Shown: positions 11,204-22,906 of the stretch, in pieces | How positions within the stretch are numbered: position 1 is the stretch's first letter | Layout: each line of letters opens with the position of its first letter | Origin: Anagrus nilaparvatae | Taxonomy: Eukaryota > Arthropoda > Insecta > Hymenoptera > Mymaridae | Direction: 5' to 3' | Length of the DNA stretch: 64,000 nt | NCBI GenBank assembly: GCA_022575985.1 | Contig: JAKSXM010000142.1 | Coordinates: forward strand, 186,001-250,000 | Program-made: the position numbers and the translations under genes | Notes under the pieces: model-generated | The model's input: the letters and a program-made list of their open reading frames with translations, nothing else | Told to the model about the DNA's origin: nothing | Database searches by the model: none

Positions 11204-14200
11204 ATGATATCTACGATTCCGTCATATGACGAAGATCTTTTAAAAAGCGCTTATGCTAATATCAGTCTAATTGCAGATAATATTTGGGCTAATGATCAAG
11301 AAGATCCTTACAAAAAATTAAATAAAAATTTATGGATTAAGGTTATTTTTAAAAAATTTTTTAGGGTTATATGCACAAATTTTTTTTCTATTTGTCTTTT
11401 ATTTTGATAAGAAATGAAAGCAAATAAAGTATTTTAACAGAAATTTTGTGTTTTAACTAAATTTTAACAAAAAAACTCGTATAAATTTAGCAAAAATAAA
11501 AAATTTTTCTAAAATTTTTGTTAGATTAATAAAACGTCTGAAATTTATGAAGAAAAATCATCAAAAATTCGTAACAGAAAAAAGTATGTAAGGGATGTTA
11601 TACCAGAATCACGATTGGCATATTATTGTGATTTGGAATATGATGAAGATGTTGAAAATTTTTATAATCAAAAAAAAGATTCAAATATTGAAAATTCAAA
11701 AATTGAATCAAATTTATTATCATCATCTACTGCAACTAATGAATTATGGAAATTAAAAGAAATTGATAATTACATGGCTGAATTAAATTTGAATCAAATT
11801 AATTTTAAGGATCCTCAATCGTGAGTTTTTAATATTGTTTTTAAAATTTGTACCAAAATTTATATTATGGTAATATTTTTTTTTTAGATTCATGGTGAAT
11901 CAAGATAATGATTTTCAAAATCAAGATAATTTCATAATGGATAAAGAAAATTTAAATACAGGTTAAACCCACGTAAAAAGATTAAGCTTACCAGTAAGCT
12001 TAATTTTGGGTAAGCTTACTCGTAAGCTTAATTAACCTAAAAAAGCTTTTCGAAAAATAGGTTAAATTATCAAGATTTTTTAGGTTAATTAAGCTTACGA
12101 GTAAGCTTACCCAAAATTAAGTTAACTGGTAAGCTTAATCTTTTTACGTGGGAATGCATAAAATACACTGAAAGATAGCTGTGATTAAATTTTGTTTGCA
12201 TAATAAAATTTTACCAAAATTTTTTTACTTTTCAGATCCAGAAAAAAGATCAAATTTCGAAGAAAATGAAAATTTTTCACCATCACGTTTTACAATAAAT
12301 AACGTGTCAGAAGCACAGTTAGAAAAACGCATTTATTGTAATGCAATCAAAGAAATTTGGGATTTAATTTTTCATAAAAATAATCATAATAATCAATCAA
12401 TAATAAATAATAATCAAGATAATACTTTTACTGATAATAATTATTTAAGTAAATTAAATATTTTAGACAATAATAATGATAATAATTGGATTAATGATAA
12501 CAATAATAATAATTATCATAATGACATACAACAAACTCATTGTACATTTCAAAATAATCGTTTAAAAATTCCGTAAGTTTTTTTTATCAATTTAATAATT
12601 TTTTTTGCAAATTATGAATTATTAAAAAAAATTTTTTTTAGCACAAAAAATCAATATTCTTATGTACATCCTGTTAATATGGTTCAACAACAAGCTCAAC
12701 CAGCTGGATTAAGTGTAGACGTTCCAGAATTTTTTCCAAAAGTACCGGATGTTGTATGGGTAAATGAAGAGCAATATCAAAAAACTCAACAACATTATCA
12801 TACAAATGTAACAGAAAATCCTTATCAAGATGAAATGTTTACTTATAGACCTCATCTTGCAACGAGGAAAACAGTTACAATTTATCAAGTAATTTTTGAA
12901 TACTGATAAATTTACTCCAGCCTCGACTCCAGCCAATAAGTCAATATACGGTTTCATCGGTTTTTTTCCGGCCACCACCAGATTTGGTTTACTATACGTT
13001 TATTAGGCCGCTGATCACGTATTTCGGGGTCTTTTCCGGGGTAAATGTGCGGAACACCCTTAAATTTGCAAAAACTACCCCTAAAAAGGGGTATTTTTTA
13101 TGTATTCGAATTTTGAGCGGCCAGATTTGGTCCATATGGGATTTCCGAGTCGCTGATCAAGAATTTCGGGGACATTTTTATGGAAATTTAATATTTCACT
13201 CTCAAATTAGCAAAAAATACGAAAATATCAAAAACAACCTTTTAGGGGTAGTTTCTGTTAATTTAAGGGTGAGAAATTAATTTTTAACAAAAAATTATCC
13301 AAAATTCTGGTTTAGCGACCCATATGAACCGAATCTGAACACTGAAAGTGTGAAAATAGGAAAAACACCCCTCTTCAGGGGTATTTTTTACTAATTTAGG
13401 GGTGTTCCGCACATTTCTCCCGGAAAAGACCCCGAAACTCGTGATTAGCGAAACAAAAAAACTATAGTAGACCAAATCTGGTGGTGGCTGGAAAGAAAAC
13501 CACCCCTCCCCGTATATTGACTGGAGTAAATAATAAATTTTATAAAAGTGTATTAAAAATTATTTAAAATTTTTACAGAATAATCTTGTACCAATAATAG
13601 CAAATCCAATGATTGGTCCAATAATGTGGTCAAGTCATCAAGCCTGGAATCAAAGAATACTACAACCAATTCAAATTCCAATATCAGCAATACAAATGCA
13701 TCAACAACCACCACCACAACCACAACCACAAATAATGTGTCCAACAGTTGTTCATAGGCCAATTCAAATACAAGAAATACAAAATACTAAAATACAAATT
13801 CAAAAATCACAACAAAATCCAATACCAATTTACCAAAGACTTAATAAAGTTACAACACAAGAACATAATACAACATCAAAAAGAAAAAGTCAAGGTGTTG
13901 ATTTTAATAATTTAATATTATTAACTAAAAGTGCTATGAAAGTTAAACGCAGTAGTACAAAAAATACTAAAAAAGCACAATTGTATACAAATGAACAAAA
14001 ATATCAAACAAAATTATCAAAAACTGAATTGAATCATACGAATGTTCATAATAATGATAATTTGAAGTGGAATAATCAAGGAATAAGAGAAAGAGAAATT
14101 TTAACAGTTAACACATCTGATAATTTTGATGATAATATTATCAGAGATGGTGAATCATTAATTGATGAAACTGGAGCTTCAACATCCAACAAAAGATTGT

Positions 14201-15645
14201 ACAGTGATGTTTTAGAAAATACATCTTGGTCAGCTTCAACAACACCAGATGAAACTGTTGTTTTTGATGAAAGATACGACGAGTTGGAAAGGCAAGCAAT
14301 CGAACAATATCGAACATCAGAAGAAAGTTTGACCCTTAGATATCAAGTAAAAATATTGCTTAATTTTAAACAGAAAAATTGAGCAATCTTTTATACATAA
14401 ATTAATTATTTTTTATAGGAATTAGAACAGCAAGCTTTAGAACAATATAAATGTGGTGAAATTTTTGATGAGGCATCATTAGAAGCTTCTCTGCACAATG
14501 AAGAGCCAATTCAATATGATATCGATGATAATATTAATGAACCCATTGATAATAATGATTGTTTATTGGGGTTTGGTAGACAAACAACCCATCAAAATAC
14601 AATTCCAGTTATTGTTACTGATGATAGAGGTAAAAAGTAAAAAAAAATTTATCTAAAAATAATTAAATTTTATGTAACGATGTTTTTAGAATTTCAGCCA
14701 AAACATCGTTTAAAAATGCAAAAACATAAAACAGATCTTATTAAAACGTCTGTACAATTTCATAGAGCTGCTAGTGAAGGAAATTTAAGACCATTATCTA
14801 ATTCAAAAAAATTAATATCTGCTAATAAAAATACAGGACATGATTCGAAAAACTTGTTAAAGGGTGCATCGAATGAAAAAATTGGTAAAAGCACAATTTA
14901 TTTTATACACTGTAAAAAGTAACTTTCTTATATTAACAAAAAAATTAGAATATTTTCGAAAAAGTTTGTAAATATTCGAAAAAAATCGTATATTTACTAA
15001 ATTTAGCCTGAAATTTAGTATATTAACAAAAAATTCGAGTATTCTCGATTTTTTTTTGTGAATTCGCAAGAAAAATTGATAATTTACATTTTTGTTTCGA
15101 TAATTTTCACAAAAAAGTTTTATCGTAAATTCACAAAAAAAATCGAGAATTCTCTAATTTTTTGATATTATACTAAATTTAGTAAATTTACGATTTTTAT
15201 CGAATATTTACAAAATTTTTTGAAAATTTACTATTTTTCGAAAAAATTCTATTTTTTTTGTAAATCTAAGAAAGTTGCTTTTTACAGTGTGTAGTTTAAA
15301 TAAAAATTTTTTTTGATTCAATTTTTTGTATTACAGTAAAAACGTTATCATTATCATCATTAAAAAAACGTCTGATAACGATGTCACCCTTAGAAAAAAA
15401 ATCAGATGTAAATTTTTTAAATAATAATAACAATTTTATGGATCCTGTTAAAGTAATACAAACACTTGATAAACATGTTGCTTCGTTTTTTAAAAATTCT
15501 AAAACTACTTTACATTCTGGAAGTGGTGATTCAAAATTTGATTCGATCATAGGTTAATAATAATTGTAATTTTTTTAAATATTGAATTTTTTGTTTTTGT
15601 AAAAAATGAATCTAAAACCACTTATTTTTTATAATTACAGTATAG
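11204..15645 (+). CDS. Q/N-rich protein with PAM2-like motif, family not recognised
   Basis: Ten exons (11204-11341, 11525-11820, 11888-11961, 12236-12572, 12642-12888, 13579-14346, 14419-14629, 14690-14884, 15337-15552, 15641-15645) join with all phases consistent: 828 residues. Most is low complexity: Asn-rich at about residues 230-260 and Gln/Pro-rich near 380-440. Residues 305-314, LSVDVPEFFP, fit the PAM2 pattern L-N-x-x-A-x-E-F-x-P that binds the MLLE domain of poly(A)-binding protein, which would suggest a cytoplasmic mRNA regulator; this is inference from one short motif. The conserved-looking stretch ERQAIEQYRTSEES is repeated as EQQALEQYKCGEIF around the exon 6/7 junction, hinting at an internal duplication. 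No enzymatic domain is seen. Introns 3, 5 and 8 carry transposon insertions. The start is the first ATG that opens onto this frame; a further 5' coding exon is not excluded. Confidence 0.7.
11968..12152. mobile_element. TAAGCTTA-rich hairpin MITE in an intron
   Basis: A 185 bp inverted repeat that begins CCCACGTAAAAAGATTAAGC and ends with its complement (CTTTTTACGTGGG). Each arm holds repeated TAAGCTTA palindromes, so it can fold in several registers. It starts 6 bp after the end of exon 3 of the Q/N-rich gene, almost touching the donor site. Confidence 0.85.
12911..13530. mobile_element. fold-back element, family FB1, copy A
   Basis: Imperfect palindrome with ends CTCCAGCC...AGTCAATATACGG and CCGTATATTGACTGGAG. 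Inner arms match: CCACCACCAGATTTGG on the left against CCAAATCTGGTGGTGG on the right, then a GCTGATCACG..TTTCGGGGTC block, GTGCGGAACACCCTTAAATT and AAAAACTACCCCTAAAAA. It fills most of intron 5 of the Q/N-rich gene. No gene of its own. Confidence 0.82.
14908..15289. mobile_element. CACTG-family MITE, copy 3
   Basis: A 382 bp copy inside intron 8 of the Q/N-rich gene, starting CACTGTAAAAAGTAACTTTC only 23 bp after the donor. The left flank is TA; the right flank has changed to TG. Confidence 0.85.
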
Positions 15646-16307
15646 CTGAATATTATCATCTAAAAATTTGAAGTTTAGAAATAAAATTTTTTAATTATTA
15701 TTTGTTAATTTAAAATTGTTTAAATATATATATCGTGTTATCTCTGTTTAAAAACAAAAAAAAATTGATTTTTTTTTTATTATTTCTGTTTGTAAAGTGT
15801 GATTTTTTACATTTTTTAACTATGTAAAACACGACTATCAAATAATTATTAATTCGTTTTTAAAAAAATACGTATAAAACTTTAATTATTTTCATTATGA
15901 TATTTTTTTTATCAAAAGATTGATTAATTACTATATGTTCTTGTTTTGAAGTTTATTTATTAAAATTAAAAAAAAAAATTATTATATTAAATGGAATTAA
16001 TAAAGATTGATATTATTAATAATTCCAAGAACTGTATGAGATGTATTTATTTATTTATTCATTACCACTGAAATACTTTTTTTCTCCAGGCAAGTTGTTC
16101 TTGATAGGAAAATTCAAAACAGAAAATTTCGCTCATATACTATTTTAATCTCAAGGTAGGTTCCAATGGGGGTCGATATGGTAAATTGATTCCTTTAAAG
16201 AGGTAAAAATACGTAAAAATATGTTGCTTTATATAAAGCATTGAAGATGTCGGTGCCTTCGTTAACAACTATAATGTATAAATTTGGTTGTATGGGCTAG
16301 TACCTAC
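15646..16307. other. 3' UTR and non-coding DNA downstream of the Q/N-rich gene
   Basis: AT-rich, no supported coding sequence. The first few hundred bases are probably 3' UTR. Nothing else was recognised up to the truncated MITE. Confidence 0.5.
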
Positions 16308-16684
16308 AAAAATTAGTGAATTTTCAAAAAAAATTGTAAATATTCGAAAAATATCGTATATTTACTAAATTTAGTATATTAACAAAAAATTCGAGTATTC
16401 TCGATTTTTTTTGTGAATTCGTAAGAAAAATTGATAATTTACATTTTTTTTTCGAAAATTTACAAAAGATAGTTGTTAATTTCCGAAAAATAGTTGTGAA
16501 TTTACAACTTTTTTCGTAAAATCACAAAAAAAAATATCGAGAATTCTCAAATTTTTCGATAATATACTAAATTTAGTAAATTTACGATTTTTATCGAATA
16601 TTTACAAAATTTTTTGAAAATTCACTAATTTTTCAAAAAAATTCTATTTTTTTTGTAAATTTGAGAAGGTTACTTTTTACAGTG
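16308..16684. mobile_element. CACTG-family MITE, copy 4, left end missing
   Basis: The body and right terminus (GTTACTTTTTACAGTG) match the family, but the first ~60 bp including the left terminal repeat are absent. Confidence 0.8.
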
Positions 16685-16692
16685 AAACCTTG

Positions 16693-16954
16693 CAGGCAAG
16701 TATCCAGAAATTATTTCGGAAGGGCCGAAAACCTTTTGAGGGGGGGGGGCAGAAACTAATAATACTAATAATTATGGTTTAAATTTGTTTAGTAAGAGTC
16801 AAAATTTTATCGTCTCTTATTTTCAATTGTTTAAAAGTTATATTTGTTAATAAGAAATTAAACATTTTTTGAAATTGGGCTAAAAATATTTCTATTTTTA
16901 CGAGTATTTTTACTAAAAGTTTTCATTTCGAGGGGGGGGGGAGATACTTGCCTG
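16693..16954. mobile_element. short element with CAGGCAAGTATC terminal repeats
   Basis: Left end CAGGCAAGTATCC and right end GATACTTGCCTG are inverted repeats about 260 bp apart; both inner flanks carry runs of 9-10 G. It directly follows the truncated MITE. No coding capacity. Superfamily not assigned. Confidence 0.55.
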
Positions 16955-17024
16955 TCTTGTATTTTTATATTTATTATTTAATAAAACAAAACTTATAACT
17001 GGTTTGGGTAAAGAAATTTTTAAC

Positions 17025-17370
17025 ACGGAACATGTTTATAGGGAGGGGTGCTCAGAGGGGTGCCCTGGAAGTCTGAAAATCAAGGAGGGGGGTCAGATGG
17101 AACTTAAAATAATTTCAATTTTGGGACTTAAAATAATCCGGGTTTAGGTACTTGTAATAATTCAGGTTAAGGGACTTAGATCAATTTCGATTTAGGGACT
17201 TGGAATAAGGGTTTAGGGAATCAGAATAGTTTGGATTTCGAATCTTAATATCTAGTACAGGTAATAAATCCAAATTATAAAAATAGCAAATCGTATTGTA
17301 ATGTTACGTATACCTAACCCACAGCTGTAAGTAAACATGTACCATATATTTAGGTTGTGTTCACACAATC
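17025..17370. repeat. dispersed tandem-subunit element, copy at 17 kb
   Basis: Starts near ACATGTTTATAGGGAGGGG, then AAAATCAAGGAGGGGGGTCA, a few TTAGGGACTTAGAATAA-type subunits, and ends with GTAAACATGTACCATATATT and TTAGGTTGTGT. The same order of blocks is found at 36.6-37.15 kb, and in reverse at 25.0-25.9 kb. Confidence 0.7.
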
Positions 17371-19495
17371 CGGTTCTAAGTTCTTAAGTCCAGTTGACCC
17401 CCTCCCTCACAATAAAAACGTAAAATTTTGCTAATTCCCCCTTCTTGCATTTAGGGCATTTTTTAACTAGCCCTTCCTATAAACGTCTCCCATGTTTAAA
17501 ATTTCTAAATTTGGACTAATTTTAACACATTTAATCAGTTATAATTTTATATAGTAATTAAAATTTTATCATTTTAAGAATTAAATGATAAACTCGGTAA
17601 TAAAAAAATATTCTACAACGCACTAAAGAATTATACAAATAAAAAAAAAAAAATTATTATGTAATATTTATATTCAGATTAAAAATTTAGACATTCTAAA
17701 TATTTGTTAAGTCATGTTTATTTTTTTTTTTTACTTAAAAATTTACGCAATAAGTATATAATTTATTTTTACTTACTAAAATTTTCATTTTTCCTTTTAC
17801 AGCATAGTATACTTTTTTAACATATTTCATAACGACTGTATATTTCGAAACTACTTAATATCTACCTACAATCGTTATGCTAAAATAAATAAATTTAATT
17901 CCTTATATTTTTTATTTAATCAAGAATTAGAATAAATACTTTGTTTCTAAATTTTTATCTAATATCTAATTATTTTATTACAAAATTTTTAATTATAATA
18001 ATCCATTGAATATAGACATGAATTATTAATTCGCAGAAACTTTTTTTTTACAGGTCAATGAAATTTTTCATAGTGTATATACCAGGTATAATTATTTGTT
18101 TTGGTTCACTGAATATGAAACTTGTATATTTACTGAAATCAGGACGCCAACAATAAAAAAATTTAGGTCATTTTTTTGGTTTTTCTGAAATTTTTATAAA
18201 ATATTTTTATATTTTTAGGGTCCCTGCCCATTAATATGGGATTTTATCTATTCAAGACAATTGGTCCATTTTTAGAAAAAAAGGTAAAAAATATTATAAT
18301 ATTATAACTTTTGAAAGTTATACCTAAAATAATTTTTTATTTTTAATAATTAACCGTCAAAAAGGTCTCTAGATGTAAAACTGGTTGCTAAATGACTTAT
18401 TAACATAAACAAATATTTATTTGAGTTCTGTCGAGGGTTCTGTAGACGTTTTAAAATAAAATTGTTATAATATTTAAATAAAAAAAAAAGGAGCAAATTC
18501 TTACCTGAAAAAGGCTTCCCTTTGAAGTAAATAGTATAACAGTAAAATATTATTATGTTATCTTTGAGTAAAATATTATTTGGCTTCTACCCTCGCTTCT
18601 ACCATAGATCCCCTGATATGGCTTCTGCTTCCAATTTGAGCAGGTATATTCCATACCTATAATATAAATTTTAGATAAATAAAAAGTTTTTTCTTATCTT
18701 TTAGAATAAGTATTTAATTTTTAAAATTATTATATTCTTGGAATTTTTTACCTATTAGATCAGGTTTAAAGGCATTAAAAAAATCTTAAAGTTATATAAA
18801 TAAAAAAAATATTTCTTTTTGTATTTTTAAGAAAAAATCTTTTTTTCTTCTAGGAAAGATGATAACTGGATATATCCATATTTTAGGTACCTGAATAAAA
18901 TTTTTTTAATTTATATTTCAAGTTTTTGAACCCCAGGCAACTTAAATAATTTTTTTTGAGATTTTCATGAAAAATAGGTTCATTTGGATTATACGTGATT
19001 TGGATTTGGTATTAGTAAAAAAAAACAACAAATTAAGATTTCCAATATTTATAATTAGAGGCCAAAAAATAATTTAAAATACTTTAGATATATTTAGTAG
19101 TACATATTTTTACCCTGGGGTTTAGCTAGTAGCAAAGATGGAATCGCAAAAAATTTTTTGTACCATTGATCGCTTTATCTTTTTTCACTTTTTTTTTTTC
19201 ATAAACCCTATAAAATTTTTTATTTTGCAATAAAACCGTTGTATTCTGATTACCTTACACTAGATATAACAAAAAGTATTTTGATTATTTTTCTATGATT
19301 TTGCTTAATTTTTTTTTTTGTTTTATTTAAAAATGATTTTTCAATTTTTTTCATTATTTATAATTCAGTCTCATTAAAAAAAAAAGCAAAATTTCTAGTG
19401 GATATTGTCGAGATATTGTATAAAGTACTTGATTTGGCTTCACTTTGTAATTATATAACAGCATCATAGTGGTTTCATCCCTATAGTACGTATAC
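17371..19495. other. AT-rich non-coding stretch
   Basis: No gene, RNA or complete element could be supported. Many homopolymer runs and stops in all frames. Likely decayed repeat DNA. Confidence 0.5.
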
Positions 19496-20172
19496 TTCAG
19501 TCAATATACGGTTTCATCGGTATGCTTTCTTTCTACCACCAGATTTGGCCTGCTGTAGGTTTTTTCGGGTCACTGATCACGAATTTTGGGGTCTTTTCTA
19601 TGAAAAATGCGCGGAACACCCTTAAATTTGCAAAAACTACCCCTAAAAATGTGTGTTTTTGATGTATTTGAATTTTGAACTGCCAGATTTGGTTTACATG
19701 AGTTTTTTCGATTACTGATCACGAATTTTAGGGTCCTGTCTACTAAAAATTTGATACTTCACCCTTAAATTTGCAAAAATGTGAAATACATCATGAATCC
19801 TCCTTTTAGAGGTAGTTTTTGCTGATTTACGGGCAGGAAATTAATTTTTATAAAAAATTTCTCGAAATTCTTGTTTAGTGACTCAAAAAACCCAAAAAAC
19901 TCTTTCTTTTAGGGCTAGTTTTTACTAATTTAGGTAAGAAATATTTAATTTTAATAGGAAATTCTCCAAAATTCTTGATTAGCGACCCAAAAAACCCACG
20001 TGGACCAAATCTGGCCGCTCAAAATTCGATTCCATCAAAAACACCCTATTTGAGGGGTAGTTTTTGCTAATTTACTGGTGTTCTGTGCTTTTCTCATAGA
20101 AAAGACCCCAAAATTCGTGATCAGCGATCCGAAAACTTATAGTAGACCAAATCTGGTGGTGGATGGAAACAA
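19496..20172. mobile_element. fold-back element FB1, copy B
   Basis: Left end CTTCAGTCAATATACGGTTT and CCACCAGATTTGGCCTGCTG; right arm CCAAATCTGGTGGTGG. It contains several ~130 bp modules, each with a GGTCACTGATCACGAATTTT-like core and an ACCCCTAAAAA tract, in both orientations about the centre. Confidence 0.8.
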
Positions 20173-20237
20173 TAAGTCTAAATTTTTTAATTTAAGATAA
20201 AATTCATCAAGGCAAAAATTTTATTAATAAATTCATT

Positions 20238-21039
20238 GCTTTTACAATTTTAAATATTTTCGAATTTTAAAAAGCATCTAAAAGCACCATAAATTTGCTA
20301 ACTCTTAATAATTAGCAAGCTTTAAATAATTACTAGTTTACCTAAAATCTTTTATGCTCGAACTAAAATATGCAGCGTCATTAAAAAAACTTCAATAAAA
20401 ATCATAAGATAAAAAACTTAAAAATTAAAGAAAAAAAGAAAAAAAAGTTTTTAAGTATTTTTTGCCAACAAAAATTTAATTCAAAAGTAACAGAACTAAA
20501 AACAGTATAAACTTTGCCGTATACACAAATAACTTCTTGAATCAAACGAAAAACTTTTTTTTTTCTTCTTCTTTGACTCGGGAATTTTAACAGAAATTCC
20601 TAAAAGCTCTCACGTTTAACCAGTTCTCTTAACTTATTATAAAATTTTTCTTATAAAAAGTATTTAAAATGAAAAAATTTAAATGCCATCAAAAGTATTT
20701 TATTTTTTTGAAAAAAAGGCATAAAATTTTTCTTGGAATTGAATTTTGTGTTAAATAAATAAATTGCAGAGTAATTAAGAGTAGACTTTTTTCTTTAATT
20801 TAAATAATTAAAAAATTTGGCTGCCAGTCAATGGTACAAGCCATCTCAGTTTGTGAAAATTTTCTGTTTTTAATTAAATGAATACAGAAGTTTTTCAAAT
20901 GACGTTGCATATTTTAGTTTGAGTATAAAAAATGATAGTTAAAATAGTATAATTATTTAAAGCTTGCTAATTACGTGCGGTTAGCAAATTTATGGAGCTT
21001 TTACATGCTCATTTCGAAAATATTTAAAATTGAAAAGGC
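20238..21039. repeat. long inverted repeat, ~155 bp arms
   Basis: Left arm 20238-20393 and right arm 20887-21039 are reverse complements at roughly 80% by eye, sharing AATTTTAAATATTTTCGAA, CATAAATTTGCTAAC, TTAGCAAGCTTTAAATAATT and AACTAAAATATGCA. About 490 bp of AT-rich DNA lies between, without a coding frame. Probably an old non-autonomous DNA element. Confidence 0.7.
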
Positions 21040-21125
21040 AAATTTATTTTACAAAATTGTTTGTACTTTTATTAAATTCCTGCGAAATTCCTGCTAAATA
21101 AAAATTATAGAGTTATATACTAATT

Positions 21126-21250
21126 ATATTTATGATTTTCTATTTATTTATTGAACAGTACAGGTCATAATTCTTAAATTAAGCATATGAAATTGAATTG
21201 CCCTAACTCGATAATAACATGCAATAAATAAATAGAAAGCCACAAATATA
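21126..21250. repeat. small hairpin
   Basis: TTTCTATTTATTTATTG and CAATAAATAAATAGAAA form an inverted pair about 65 bp apart, with weaker pairing outside. Confidence 0.5.
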
Positions 21251-21804
21251 TTTGGAAATAATATGGGCGATGTATAAAAATCTAAAATTAATTTGAGGAA
21301 TAATTATTAAATATTTATGTAACTTATTTTTTACGACATAAAAATATTCGAGTATAAACTAAAATTTAAAAATTTATTGGTATTTTTCATATAAATGCTG
21401 CATTTTTTAAAACAAATTGTTTGGCAATTAGGCTAATGCAGAATACTTATATAATATCTGCATTTAGCCTTTGCACATGCTATTATATGCATTTAACATA
21501 GTTACAATAACCATTAATTTTCTTAATTATAATAGTATTTGAAAATAATTAGCTACATTAGACCTCGCCTTGTTTTTGATGCTTCCGTTCCTAATAACCT
21601 ATAGTTAAACAATTACGTAATACTCCAGTCAAAATACAGAGGTGGGGGGGGGGGTTGGTATTATTATTGTCTACCACTAGATTTAATCTATTATAGTTTT
21701 TTTGGGTCGCTGATTACGAATTTCGGCTTGTTTTCAATGAGAAATACGTGAAACAACCTTAAATTTGCAAATTAACTACCCCTAAGAAGGGGTGTTTTTG
21801 ATGT

Positions 21805-22013
21805 ACAGAGGCGGATCTAGAGAATTTTTTGGGGGGGTCATTTGAATCAAATTCCAAAAAATTTTCTAAAAAAGGTCCTTAAAATTTTTTTGGGGGGGTC
21901 AAAATGGTACTTCGCGTTAATTATGTAACGTAAAATTAGCTAAAAAAGGTAAAATTGACCGCTGAGGGGGGGTCAACTGATCCCTTTGACCCCCCCCCCT
22001 GTATCCGCCACTG
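21805..22013. mobile_element. MITE with CAGAGGCGGAT ends, nested in FB1 copy C
   Basis: A 209 bp insert beginning CAGAGGCGGATCTAGAG and ending ATCCGCCACTG, an 11 bp inverted repeat with one mismatch, flanked by TA on each side. The inside has G-runs and C-runs that pair. The CAGTGGCGGATC-type end is common in arthropod MITEs of the TA-target group. Confidence 0.75.
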
Positions 22014-22382
22014 TATACATTTGGACCTCGAAAACATTTAACGGGAATATTAATATAAATATTCCTGGATTCATAATGCCAGGTAAATTTCAGATAAAAA
22101 AACTATACATTTGGACCTCGAAAACTTTCAACGGGAATATTAATAATACTATTCCAGGATTCGTAATGCCAGGGAAATTTCAGACGAAAAAACTATACAT
22201 TTGGACCTCGAGAACTTCCAACGGGAATATTAATATAAATATTCCTGGATTCATAATGCCAGGGAAATTTCAGACGAAAAAACTATACATTTGGACCTTA
22301 AAAACTTTTAACGGGAATATTAATATAAATATTCCTGGATTCATAATGCCAGGGAAATTTCAGATGAAAAAACTATACATTG
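22012..22382 (+). repeat. four-copy 90 bp tandem repeat with an open 30-codon frame
   Basis: The block AACTATACATTTGGACCTCG recurs at an exact 90 bp spacing (22101, 22191, 22281; a last junction at 22371), after a first unit that starts at the MITE border. As 90 is a multiple of three, one plus-strand frame stays open through all units (21986-22471, with the flanks) and would give a 30-residue repeat with the core IPGFIMPGKFQ. The units differ by about 3-8 changes. No start context, promoter or homologue supports translation, so it is listed as a repeat, not a gene. Confidence 0.85.
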
Positions 22383-22906
22383 TATCTGAAATTTATGCTG
22401 ACAGGTTTCGTCCACATAGATTTTTTGGGTCACTAATTAAGAATTTTAGAGTCTTTTCTATTCAAAGTTAACATTTCACCCCTAAATTAGCAAAAACTAC
22501 CCCTAAAAGAGGTGTTTCTGCTATTTTCGCACATTCAGTGTTCAGATTCGATTCCTATGGGTTTTTTTGGGTTACTGAACAAGAATTTCGGGGAATTTTT
22601 TATCAAAAATTAATTTTTCATTCTTAAATTAGCAAAAACTACCTCTAAATGGTATATTTATAATGTATTTCACTTTTTTGCAAATTTCAGAGTGAATTGT
22701 CATTTTTTAGTAGCGAAGACCCTGAAGGTCGTGATCAGTAAATCTGGCGACTAAAAATGCGAATACATAAAAAACACCCCTTTTTAGGGGTAGTTTTTGC
22801 AAATTTAAGGGTTTTCCGCACATTTCTCACAGAAAAGACCCGAAATTCGTGATCAGCGACCTAAAAAACCTATAGCAGACCAAATCTGGTGGTGGACGAA
22901 AAGAAT

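Larger units (their letters stand above)
21622..22906. mobile_element. fold-back element FB1, copy C, enlarged by insertions
   Basis: Left end ACTCCAGTCAAAATACAG and CTACCACTAGATTTAATC; right end GACCAAATCTGGTGGTGG. It is about twice as long as copies A and B because it holds a TA-flanked MITE (21805-22013) and a 90 bp tandem array (22012-22382). Outside these, modules with TTTTTTGGGTCGCTGATTAC and ACCCCTAA tracts are the same as in copies A and B. Confidence 0.78.

Noticed and set aside
12984..13475. Open frames of 98 and 63 codons on opposite strands
   Set aside because: They fall in the arms of FB1 copy A, and mirror each other because the element is palindromic.
13553..13762. Valine-rich minus-strand frame opposite the Q/N-rich gene
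   Set aside because: Shadow of the CAA/CCA-rich coding exon on the other strand. The same holds for 51383-51763, 52884-53135, 54356-54619 and 61572-61805.
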